Below, piece by piece: positions 49,924-57,070 of a stretch of 64,000 nucleotides of DNA. Origin of the DNA: Fimbriimonadaceae bacterium (GTDB taxonomy: Bacteria > Armatimonadota > Fimbriimonadia > Fimbriimonadales > Fimbriimonadaceae); assembly GCA_019454125.1 (NCBI GenBank), contig CP075365.1, positions 1,110,218-1,174,217 on the forward strand, read 5' to 3'. Positions within the stretch are counted from its first letter, which is position 1. The number at the start of each line of letters is the position of its first letter. Under the pieces are notes generated by a model, which made no database searches, was not told where the DNA came from, and saw only the letters and a list, made by a program, of their open reading frames with translations. The position numbers and the translations under genes were made by a program.

Positions 49924-50266
49924 AAGCCTTCTTCTTCGGCTTCTTCTTGCTTTTGGCGAGGGCGACGGCCGCGTCGATGTATTGGCCCAGCTTCTCCGGG
50001 TCGGCCAAGACTTCTGCCGGGACTTCGCGGTAGGGCATAGGCGCGGGCTTCTCTCCCACGATCACCCATTGCGGGGAGTCGTACGCGTCATATAGCGGGG
50101 CCGTGTCATCGTTGGACTTGAAATAGAGGTGGTCGTCATCGACCACGGCGAAGAACGTGCCTTGGCAATAGACCCCGACCCCGCCGAACATCTTTCGCGA
50201 GGTGATCTCGCGGATCGCCTCCAAGGGTTCGAGCAGGCGGCGGACTTCTTTCTCAGTTACGGCCAT
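49922..50266 (-). CDS. TfoX N-terminal domain protein
   Basis: 114 residues: the TfoX/Sxy N-domain, with VRRLLEPLEAIREITSRKMFGGVGVYCQGTFFAVVDDDHLYFKSND as the recognisable core (R-K-M-F-G-G-x-G-[VI]-[FY]). The C-terminal domain of full-length TfoX is absent, as in many single-domain homologues. The tail is Lys-rich (KSKKKPKKKA). TfoX is a competence regulator in gamma-proteobacteria; the N-domain alone has no proven role. The start at the ATG 50266 lies 14 bases inside the upstream DUF2752 gene; 30 further residues upstream would be Arg/Ser-rich shadow. Confidence 0.9.
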   Translation of the reverse strand: MAVTEKEVRRLLEPLEAIREITSRKMFGGVGVYCQGTFFAVVDDDHLYFKSNDDTAPLYDAYDSPQWVIVGEKPAPMPYREVPAEVLADPEKLGQYIDAAVALAKSKKKPKKKA

Positions 50267-50753
50267 GGGGAGAGTTTTCCTGGGCGGCAAGGGGGCTCTT
50301 GCCAAATACCTCGTAAATGCTGACCGGCTTCGCGAGGGCGAAGCGGACCGCGCCAAAAAGCACCGTCGCCAGCGTCAGCCCGATGAGCAAGCCATTCGGG
50401 AGGGGGGCCTCCTGTCGAAAGCGCCGGCCCGTGAGATAGCCGTTTAGGCTGGCGAAGGCGGAGGCGGTGAACCCCAAATACAGCAAGGGGCCGACGAGGT
50501 GCGCCCGAAAGGCGCCCACGACGTCGCCGTGCAAGAGAGCGGTGAAGCTCGTGGTCAGCCCGCACCCGAAGCAAGGGCGGTGGAAGAAGATCATCGAGGG
50601 GCAGGGGAGCAAGCCCAGCTGCATGTGCGTGCCGTACCCGTCGGGGTCTGCGTGCAGGACGACCGCCCCGAGAAGGGTCACGACGGTCCACGAAAGAAAC
50701 CAGGCCAGTTGGCCCGTCAGCTTCTTCTTCGGCCAGCCGGTCTCAAAGAACAC
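50253..50753 (-). CDS. DUF2752 membrane protein
   Basis: 166 residues with three hydrophobic segments (about 14-34, 83-105, 117-140). The DUF2752 signature is the pair CPSMIFFHRPCFGCGLTTSF: a Cys-Pro, then C-F-G-C-G-[LM]-T-[TR], with Cys that could form a metal or redox site in the membrane. Function is unknown; family members often adjoin unrelated housekeeping genes. It overlaps truB by 11 bases upstream and the TfoX gene by 14 bases downstream, so the four genes nrnA-truB-DUF2752-tfoX form one overlapping minus-strand operon. Confidence 0.88.
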   Translation of the reverse strand: MFFETGWPKKKLTGQLAWFLSWTVVTLLGAVVLHADPDGYGTHMQLGLLPCPSMIFFHRPCFGCGLTTSFTALLHGDVVGAFRAHLVGPLLYLGFTASAFASLNGYLTGRRFRQEAPLPNGLLIGLTLATVLFGAVRFALAKPVSIYEVFGKSPLAAQENSPHGRN

Positions 50754-51615
50754 CGTTCAACGCCTCTGCAGGAAGGACGCACTCGGGGTGGAGAAGGTTG
50801 CCCTCCACCCGGGCGACGCTCACGACGCGGCCCATGGGGTCTGTGAGTGCGGCGAGATCCTCTGGGGGTGCATGGGCGAGCCTGACGAACTGGCCCGTGC
50901 GGACTCGCTCGAGCTGGCCCCGGTTGAGTTCGACCAGCGGCATCGGGGGCAGGGCATCGGCGAGCGCGACGAGTCGGTCCGGCGCGATATCTTCAAGCGT
51001 CGCCGCCTGCTCGATGCTGAACTTGCCCACCTGCGCGCGCTCGAGCTCCACGACGTGCGCCCCGCAACCCACGGCTTGGCCTAGGTCGAAGGCAAGGGAG
51101 CGCACGTAAGTGCCTCCCGAACACACGATGCGGAACTGCACGTCGGCCCCCTTGCTCTCCAGGATCTCGAAGATCTCGACGAAAACGTTGCGCGGCTCTC
51201 GTTCGACCTCCTCGCCCTTGCGCGCATAGGCGTAGAGCGGACGCCCCTCCTTCTTCACCGCGCTATAGATCGGCGGCAGTTGCTCGATCGGCCCTCGAAA
51301 GCCGGGCAGGTTTTCTTCGATCCGGGCGAGCAAGTCGGCGGGCACGGGCACTTCGCGGGTCACCTCGCCCTCGCTGTCGTAGGTGTTGGTCTCCTGGCCG
51401 AAGCGGAACGTGCCTTCGTAGACCTTCGGTTCTAGCGGGAGGTATTGGAGGAACCGCGTCGCCGGGCCGACGGCGAGCACGAGCAGGCCGGTCGCGATCG
51501 GGTCGAGGGTTCCGGCATGGCCCACCCGGCGCGTCCCCAGACGACGTCGTACGGTCTGGACGACGTCGTGCGAGGTTATGCCTTCGGGCTTGTCGACGAG
51601 GAGGACGCCAAGCAT
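50743..51615 (-). CDS. truB: tRNA pseudouridine(55) synthase
   Basis: 290 residues. TruB isomerises U55 in the T-loop of tRNAs. The catalytic motif GHAGTLDPIATG (Asp38) and the motifs KPEGITSHDVV, PPIYSAVKKEGRPLYAYARKG and CSGGTYVRSLAFDLG are all conserved. C-terminal PUA-like region is present (about 235-290). The start lies 40 bases inside the end of the upstream nrnA gene, an unusually long overlap. In many bacteria truB follows rbfA; the neighbouring nrnA is also a frequent partner in the rbfA-nrnA-truB order, and here rbfA must be elsewhere. Confidence 0.97.
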   Translation of the reverse strand: MLGVLLVDKPEGITSHDVVQTVRRRLGTRRVGHAGTLDPIATGLLVLAVGPATRFLQYLPLEPKVYEGTFRFGQETNTYDSEGEVTREVPVPADLLARIEENLPGFRGPIEQLPPIYSAVKKEGRPLYAYARKGEEVEREPRNVFVEIFEILESKGADVQFRIVCSGGTYVRSLAFDLGQAVGCGAHVVELERAQVGKFSIEQAATLEDIAPDRLVALADALPPMPLVELNRGQLERVRTGQFVRLAHAPPEDLAALTDPMGRVVSVARVEGNLLHPECVLPAEALNGVL

Positions 51616-52580
51616 TGCTTCAGCGCGTCAATGATGTCCCGTTCGGCGTCTTCAAGACTGCCGTCATAGGTCAAACCGGCGGCGTTTTTGTGCCCACCCC
51701 CGCCGATCTGCCTGGCAACGGCGGCCACGTCGAGGGACCCTTTGCTGCGCAGGCTCCCCTTGACCCGGCCGTGCTTGCCGGGGCGGAGCACCGCTGCGAC
51801 CTGCACCGTGCGCACGCTCAGCAGCTCGTTCACGATGCCTTCTGTGTGCTCGTCCCTGGCGCCCAGGCTCTGGTAGAGCTCGGCGGGCAGGGCCGCCCAG
51901 GCCAGTCGCCCGCCGCAGTCCATCTTCATGCGTTGGATCGCGGCACCCATCAGCCGGACGGCCTGTTCGTCGCGTTGCAGGAAGCATTCGGCCATGACCT
52001 GGGGAAGGTCGCCGCCCCGTTCGATCAACCAAGCGGCCTGGGCCAGGGAGTGGGCGCTGGTGTTCGGGAAGCGAAAGCCGCCCGTGTCCGTCACGAGCCC
52101 GGTGAGGAGGCACTGGGCGATGCGCCGGTCCACAATCTCAGGCTCGGCGCTGAAGAGGTCTGCGAGGATCGCGGCGGTCGCGGGAGCGGTCGTGTCGACG
52201 ATGCGGACGTTCCCGGGCGCCTCGTGCGGAATGTGGTGGTCGACCAGGATGAGGCGGGGCAGCGCCTCGAAGGTCGCCCGTAGAGACCCGAGCCGCTCCA
52301 GGCTGTCCAGGTCCAGGGCGATTCCCAGGTCGAACCCCGCGTCGGAACTTTCCCGGCCGACCCGCTCGATCCCGGGCAGGAAGCCCAGATAGTTCGGTGG
52401 GGCGTCGTGGGTGACGACATCGTTCGCGATTCCCAGACCGTCCAGGACGTGGGAGGTTGCGAGAGCCGAACCGATCGCGTCACCGTCCGGGTTGAGGTGC
52501 GTCCCGATCAGCACCCGCTTCGCCGCGAGCACCTCGTACTTGAACTCGGCCCAGCGGGAGGCGGCGTTCTCGGATACCAC
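51576..52580 (-). CDS. nrnA: NrnA-like DHH-DHHA1 phosphoesterase
   Basis: 334 residues. Bifunctional oligoribonuclease and pAp phosphatase of the DHH family: HLNPDGDAIGSA (metal Asp and His), ALDLDSLERLG, LVDHHIPHE (the DHH) and VTDTGGFRF in the N-domain, and the DHHA1 domain ending IGGGGHKNAAGL. It degrades short RNA and converts pAp to AMP. It is the first gene in the operon with truB. The 40-base overlap with truB means that the last 13 codons of nrnA are read in two frames. Confidence 0.95.
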   Translation of the reverse strand: MVSENAASRWAEFKYEVLAAKRVLIGTHLNPDGDAIGSALATSHVLDGLGIANDVVTHDAPPNYLGFLPGIERVGRESSDAGFDLGIALDLDSLERLGSLRATFEALPRLILVDHHIPHEAPGNVRIVDTTAPATAAILADLFSAEPEIVDRRIAQCLLTGLVTDTGGFRFPNTSAHSLAQAAWLIERGGDLPQVMAECFLQRDEQAVRLMGAAIQRMKMDCGGRLAWAALPAELYQSLGARDEHTEGIVNELLSVRTVQVAAVLRPGKHGRVKGSLRSKGSLDVAAVARQIGGGGHKNAAGLTYDGSLEDAERDIIDALKQCLASSSSTSPKA

Positions 52581-52607
52581 GGCCCTTAGGGTACCGCTTG
52601 CGGCGGG

Positions 52608-53459
52608 TCAGGCCGCTTCGCCCTTCGACCTGCAGCCGGCGAGTTGAGCCCATTCGGCCAGGCTGCCTTCATAGTTCAAGGCAGTACGGACCCGGAGAAG
52701 CCGGTGGAGGACAAACCAGCTGAGGCTCGCCCGTTCGCCATATGTGCAATAGGTGATCACGCAGCTGTGCCGGTCTATGCCCTCGCCGGCATAGATCCCA
52801 TAGAGTTCTGGCCAGCTCTTAAACGTCCGGTCCTCATTTAGGTTCACGTGCCAGGGGATGTTGACCGCGCCCGGGAGGTGGCCCTGTGCCGAACAGACGG
52901 GTAGGGTGCCGAAGGCCGAACCGTCTTCCCCCTGGAACTCCCCGGGGGACCGCGCGTCGAGCAGCACGACCCTTTCGCGGAACCTCAACGCATGGAGCAC
53001 GTCGCCGACCTGACCGCGATAGAACTGGTCGAAGTCTTGGTCCGGATAGGCCTCCGGCTTTGGAACCGCGGGTTCTGAGGTGGTAGGGCGCCCCTCGGCG
53101 ATCCACTTCTGCGTTCCCCCGTCCAGCAGGTGGACGTTTTGGTGCCCGACGGAGTAAAGCATCCAGTAGGCCCAGGAGGCGAACCAGAGGTTATGGGCGT
53201 CCGAGAGGACGATACGGGTCTCGGGCCCAATGCCGGACTTTGACAGCAGCGCCAAGAAGCGGTGCGAATCCACGATCAGGCCCGACTCCTCCCGCAGGTC
53301 GTCGCGCCATTGCCACAGGACCGAGCCCGGGATCAGGGAGGCGTCTCCGAAACCCGGTTCGATTCCGACGTGCACAAACCACACGTCCCCGCCGTCAACC
53401 AGCCCTGCCGCAGCTTCGGTGGTCACGAGTGATTCTGGAAAGTGGGGGTGCAAGTCCAT
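52608..53459 (-). CDS. two-domain rhodanese (thiosulfate/mercaptopyruvate sulfurtransferase)
   Basis: 283 residues with two rhodanese domains. The N-terminal domain (about 10-125) lacks Cys in its active-site loop and is structural. The C-terminal domain (about 160-280) has the nucleophile Cys238 in ITYCTYGERAS. The loop C-T-Y-G-E-R is thiosulfate-sulfurtransferase-like, but not the CG[ST]GVT of mercaptopyruvate enzymes. It is probably cytoplasmic and involved in sulfur transfer or cyanide detoxification. A -10-like AATAAT lies 14 bases before the ATG. It stands alone between nrnA and ugd. Confidence 0.9.
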   Translation of the reverse strand: MDLHPHFPESLVTTEAAAGLVDGGDVWFVHVGIEPGFGDASLIPGSVLWQWRDDLREESGLIVDSHRFLALLSKSGIGPETRIVLSDAHNLWFASWAYWMLYSVGHQNVHLLDGGTQKWIAEGRPTTSEPAVPKPEAYPDQDFDQFYRGQVGDVLHALRFRERVVLLDARSPGEFQGEDGSAFGTLPVCSAQGHLPGAVNIPWHVNLNEDRTFKSWPELYGIYAGEGIDRHSCVITYCTYGERASLSWFVLHRLLRVRTALNYEGSLAEWAQLAGCRSKGEAA

Positions 53460-53473
53460 AGGGCGCCACTCCC

Positions 53474-53479
53474 ATTATT
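53474..53479 (-). promoter_or_regulatory. candidate -10 element of the rhodanese gene
   Basis: AATAAT on the minus strand, 14 bases before the ATG at 53459; there is no strong Shine-Dalgarno sequence. Confidence 0.3.
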
Positions 53480-53537
53480 GGAACCCTAGCAACGGAAGGC
53501 TAATACCGATTCCAGGGTAACTGAAGGGTGAAGGCGG

Positions 53538-54827
53538 CTACTGGCCGACCACGTAGTACTCGAACCCCGCTTTCTCAGCGATTTGGAACGAATAGACCCG
53601 GCGGCCGTCGAAGAGGATCCGGCTCTTCATCGCCTGGCCGAGCCGTTCCAGGTCGACCTGGCGGAACTCGTTCCATTCGGTGACGAGCACGAGGGCGTCG
53701 GCGTCCTTGGCCACGTCGTAGACGTGGTCGACGTACTCCACCTGGGGCCAGAGTGCCCGCACGTTATCGGTGGCGACGGGGTCAAAGGCCTTCACCCTGG
53801 CCCCTTTCGCCAGGAACATCTCGATCATCTCCAGCGACTTAGCGTCCCGGATGTCGTCCGTGTTCGGCTTGAAGGCCAGGCCCAGCAGGGCGATTTGCTT
53901 GCCCTCGAAGCCGCCGAGCCGCTTCTCCAGGCGGCGCAGGAAGTGCTGCGTCTGGTCGCGGTTGATCTCCTCGGCCGCCTTCAAGAGCGTGAAATCGTAG
54001 CCCAGGTCGGCGCTGATCTTGATGAGGCCGGCGACGTCCTTGGGGAAGCACGAGCCGCCCCAACCGAGCCCCGCTCCCAGGAACTGCGCCCCGATCCGCT
54101 GGTCGGCGCCCATGCCTTTGGCGACGTCCGAAACGTTCGCGCCGCACGCCTCGCAGAGCCGGCTGATCGCATTGATGAAGCTGATCTTCGTCGCCAGGAA
54201 GCTGTTGCTGGCATACTTGATGAGCTCGGCGCTATTGAGGTCCGTGATGATCGTCGGCTTCTCCAGGGGGGCATAGAGCTCTAACAGACGGGTGGCCGCT
54301 TCGCGCTTCTTCGCCCCGATGACGACGCGGTCGGGGTTGCGGGTGTCCCAGACGGCGTTGCCCTCACGCAGGAACTCGGGGTTGCTGACAACGTCGAACA
54401 ACGCGGGGTCGGCGCCCTGCTCCTTGATGATGTTTTCCACCATGTCGCCGCTGCCGACCGGCACGGTGGACTTGTTCACGACGACCGTGTACTTTTCGAT
54501 CGCCTTGCCGATCTCCTTTGCCACGGCCTTGACGGCGGTGGTGTCCGGTGTGCCGTCCGGCCCGGGCGGGGTGCCGACCGCGATGAAGACCACGTCGCCG
54601 TGCCGCGTGCCCTCCGCGACGCTGTCGGTCATTCGGAAGAAACCGTCCGCCATCGTCCGCTTTAGGATCTCTTCGACCCCAGGCTCATAGATCGGCGGGA
54701 TGCCTTGGTTCAGCATCTCCAGCTTCCGCGGGTCGTTGTCCACGCAGAGCACGTCGTTGCCCATGTCCGCGAGCACCACGCCCGTCACCAACCCCACGTA
54801 CCCCGTCCCGACCACCGCGACCTTCAT
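53538..54827 (-). CDS. ugd: UDP-glucose 6-dehydrogenase
   Basis: 429 residues. Oxidises UDP-glucose to UDP-glucuronate in two NAD-dependent steps, feeding surface polysaccharide or nucleotide-sugar pools. Motifs: N-terminal Rossmann MKVAVVGTGYVGLVTGVVLAD, VNKSTVPVGSGD, SNPEFLREGNAV, and the catalytic Cys260 in GWGGSCFPKD; the C-terminal UDP-binding domain has GLAFKPNTDDIRDAKSL. Full length. TAGAAT 9 bases before the ATG suggests a leaderless transcript. It could also use UDP-N-acetylhexosamine, given the nearby WecB chemistry, but sequence cannot decide that. Confidence 0.96.
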   Translation of the reverse strand: MKVAVVGTGYVGLVTGVVLADMGNDVLCVDNDPRKLEMLNQGIPPIYEPGVEEILKRTMADGFFRMTDSVAEGTRHGDVVFIAVGTPPGPDGTPDTTAVKAVAKEIGKAIEKYTVVVNKSTVPVGSGDMVENIIKEQGADPALFDVVSNPEFLREGNAVWDTRNPDRVVIGAKKREAATRLLELYAPLEKPTIITDLNSAELIKYASNSFLATKISFINAISRLCEACGANVSDVAKGMGADQRIGAQFLGAGLGWGGSCFPKDVAGLIKISADLGYDFTLLKAAEEINRDQTQHFLRRLEKRLGGFEGKQIALLGLAFKPNTDDIRDAKSLEMIEMFLAKGARVKAFDPVATDNVRALWPQVEYVDHVYDVAKDADALVLVTEWNEFRQVDLERLGQAMKSRILFDGRRVYSFQIAEKAGFEYYVVGQ

Positions 54828-54836
54828 GCCGAGGGG

Positions 54837-54842
54837 ATTCTA
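54837..54842 (-). promoter_or_regulatory. candidate -10 element of a leaderless ugd transcript
   Basis: TAGAAT on the minus strand, 9 bases before the ATG at 54827. Confidence 0.35.
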
Positions 54843-55169
54843 GCCGACGCGCTTCACCGGAAACGCCACAAAAAGGGCCTCGGCTCAAGCAGTCCCACGG
54901 CTCTTCGAAAAAAACACTCGGGAAGCCGCTCGTGCACACAGGTGGGCTGTTGTCATCTTCTGAATGAAATTCCAGGAGGAAGATCATTCTTGAAAGCATC
55001 GGTCTTTACTCGGTGCCGCTTGCCCTGTTCGCCTTGCGTCGATTGCAGGAATCCTTAGCATGTTCGTTCGTGGGGAGACTGAGCGATTGAAAAGATGGTA
55101 ATAGCGTGAAACCATTGAACTTATCGCGAAATCTTTCGAGATGATCGCGACGACTTGATACCTTGAGGC
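54843..55169. other. AT-richer intergenic region
   Basis: About 330 bases of lower G+C than the rest, between ugd and the membrane-anchored hypothetical. No gene is supported. A short Cys-rich frame starting at a TTG (54990) was examined and rejected. Confidence 0.45.
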
Positions 55170-55272
55170 GTGATTTCCCCCTAGGAAGCCACATTTAGCC
55201 CTTAGCCGGAGAAACCTCATCGCGGGGACTGCGCTCGTAACGATTTGGGCCTCGGTAGGAGCCTGGTGGTGG

Positions 55273-55836
55273 ATGCACCGTGAAGAACCCCTTGATAAGG
55301 CGGCGGAGAAGATTCTGGGGGCGATTCTTTCCGGAGAGGCTGAAACAGTCCAACAGTATCTCATCGAAGAAGAGCGGTCGACACTTAGTGTTCAAAACGT
55401 AGACCGGATCCTCAAAGAAGTCATCCTTCCAAGAGTGCTCGAAGCTGGAGACCGAGAGCCTGTGCAAGTCCGGCAGAACGCGGGCCAAGGGGTCGCCGAG
55501 GTCATATTTAGGAGCCCCGCCAGGATCCGCACCCGCCTTTCGGTCGAAACGTTCCGAATTGACGGCAAGCCGCGCTTCTCTTTGACCCAGAGGGTGCGAC
55601 AAGTCTGGTGGAATGACTACGTCAGAAGAACGGGCGAGCCTTACAGCCAGTACTCGATGGCGACGGGGTATTTGGAGGGCCTTCGCCGGGACGCGTCCAC
55701 GCTGAGCGCGGTCGGGCTCACGACCTTTTACCGCTTCGAACCCAGGGAGGGCGAGATAGCCGTGGATCCCGTATCAAGCTTGAAGGATCGCGCGACGCAG
55801 ATTGTGGCCCGTGGCAAGCCGACTTTGACGCGGTAA
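55273..55836 (+). CDS. membrane-anchored hypothetical, 5' end probably frameshifted
   Basis: 187 residues from the first in-frame ATG, but codons upstream (55204-55272) in the same frame read SRRNLIAGTALVTIWASVGA followed by three Trp: a membrane anchor with a basic start. No usable start codon lies in that frame before a stop at 55171. A GTG at 55170 with GAGG just before it would reach the anchor if one C of the run at 55177-55181 were deleted. The soluble part is helical then beta-rich (LDKAAEKILGAILSGEAETV, RFSLTQRVRQVWWNDYV) and belongs to no family I recognise. Either an indel in the assembly or a disrupted gene. Confidence 0.6.
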   Translation: MHREEPLDKAAEKILGAILSGEAETVQQYLIEEERSTLSVQNVDRILKEVILPRVLEAGDREPVQVRQNAGQGVAEVIFRSPARIRTRLSVETFRIDGKPRFSLTQRVRQVWWNDYVRRTGEPYSQYSMATGYLEGLRRDASTLSAVGLTTFYRFEPREGEIAVDPVSSLKDRATQIVARGKPTLTR

Positions 55837-55931
55837 GCCCGGCAGACCCGCGCGGTTTGGTGGAATCACGTAGAATTGCCTGTCACCAAAGCAGTCTAAC
55901 AGAAGCCTGATCTGTTACCATATTAGACGTC

Positions 55932-56531
55932 ATGCGAAATTCGCTTGTTATTCTTGCCCTTGCAGGTTTGGGGGGCACCGTTTTTGCGCAGCAAATCAAC
56001 GACCCGAACCAGATTACGCTTCGCCACGACTTCGAATCCCGCCCGCCGAGCGCGCCGCCGACCGGCCCGTTTGTGCTCGACGAAGTGACCTACTCTGAAG
56101 CAAGCACCGGTAGCGGTGGCCCGGGTTGGCGCCTCATCAGCGTGTTTCCCGCCCAGTTCGGTCGCCAGCTGACCGACAATGCCGGGATCTCGAACATCAC
56201 GCTGAGCTTCAGCACGGCGATGGCCAAGGTCGGCCTGAACGTCGGCATCGGCCCTGATTCCGGCACCTCGACGTATGAGGTCCGCTTCTTCAACGGCAAT
56301 ACGCAAGTCGGCATGGTCAGCGGCAGCGTGAACGGCGTTGGCGGCAACTTCTTCGCGGGCTGGGAGAACGGCGCCGGCATCACTCGCGTGAACATTCTCG
56401 AGTCCTCTGGCGAGAACGGCCGCGTCGGTGGTATCGACAACGTCCGCTACGACGTCGTCCCCGAGCCGGCCACGATGGTCGCTCTTGGCGCGGGCCTCGC
56501 TGCCCTCGCCGCTCGCCGTCGCAAGGCCTGA
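55932..56531 (+). CDS. PEP-CTERM sorting-domain protein
   Basis: 199 residues. A signal peptide (LVILALAGLGGTVFAQQ) and a beta-sandwich domain with TYEVRFFNGNTQVGM and GIDNVRYDV precede the C-terminal sorting signal VPEPATMVALGAGLAALAARRRKA: Pro-Glu-Pro, a hydrophobic helix and an Arg-rich tail. PEP-CTERM proteins are processed by exosortase and typically reach the outer surface or an exopolysaccharide matrix. No exosortase is in the window. This kind of protein supports a diderm envelope and polysaccharide matrix. It has an own terminator, so it is a single-gene unit. Confidence 0.93.
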   Translation: MRNSLVILALAGLGGTVFAQQINDPNQITLRHDFESRPPSAPPTGPFVLDEVTYSEASTGSGGPGWRLISVFPAQFGRQLTDNAGISNITLSFSTAMAKVGLNVGIGPDSGTSTYEVRFFNGNTQVGMVSGSVNGVGGNFFAGWENGAGITRVNILESSGENGRVGGIDNVRYDVVPEPATMVALGAGLAALAARRRKA

Positions 56532-56554
56532 TCTCCGATCGGGCACTGAGCAGG

Positions 56555-56592
56555 AGGCGCCTGTCCCTTCGCGGGACGGGCGCCTTCTTTTT
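56555..56592 (+). terminator. intrinsic terminator of the PEP-CTERM gene
   Basis: Stem of about 13 pairs (56555-56567 with 56573-56585, one G-U), loop TTCGC, T-rich tail TTCTTTTT. Confidence 0.9.
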
Positions 56593-56607
56593 GCGGGGCG
56601 CTCGGAT

Positions 56608-56754
56608 CGACTAGCTAACCACCAGTTCGTCGTCCAGGCGCGTGCTTCTCGGAGAGCAACGGCCCCGGATCTCCACCTCCAACCCCCTCCTCATTTCCAC
56701 GGCACGAACCATCCGCAGAAACGAGGAGGGGGCTCCGGAGCGCGGCAGCTTGGG
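56608..56754. repeat. tandem repeat unit 1 (about 147 bases)
   Basis: First of three near-identical units starting CGACTA. It is the most diverged copy: it lacks several bases near 56613 and has a few substitutions. It contains an inverted repeat (56683-56697 with 56718-56732, 14 of 15 pairs). Confidence 0.93.
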
Positions 56755-56907
56755 CGACTACGCCTAGCGAACCACCAGGTCGTCGTCCAGGCGCGTGCTT
56801 CTCGGAGAGCAACGCCCCCGGATCTCCACCCCCAACCCCCTCCTCATTTCCGCGGCACGAACCATCCGCAGAAACGAGGAGGGGGCTCCGGAGCGCGGTA
56901 GCTTGGG
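56755..56907. repeat. tandem repeat unit 2 (about 153 bases)
   Basis: Second unit, almost identical to unit 3. The first 55 bases mirror the 3' end of the GH35 gene at 57068-57122 with about 15 changes, including the CGACTACGCC and CAGG[TG][TC]GTCGT landmarks. Confidence 0.95.
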
Positions 56908-57067
56908 CGACTACGCCTAGCGAACCACCAGGTCGTCGTCCAGGCGCGTGCTTCTCGGAGAGCAACGGCCCCGGATCTCCACCCCCAACCCCCTCCTCAT
57001 TTCCACGGCACAAACCATCCGCAGAAACGAGGAGGGGGCTCCGGAGCGCGGCAGCTTGCGGGCCAGG
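56908..57067. repeat. tandem repeat unit 3 (about 160 bases)
   Basis: Third unit, directly followed at 57068 by the genuine 3' end of the GH35 gene with the same CGACTACGCC start. All units hold the CCCCCTCCTC...GAGGAGGGGG hairpin with a 20-base loop. Confidence 0.95.
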
Positions 57068-57070
57068 CGA

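Noticed and set aside
54990-55058. 22-codon Cys-rich frame after an AGGAGG
   Set aside because: TTG start 10 bases from the ribosome site, no conservation evidence and no terminator or promoter; probably chance.
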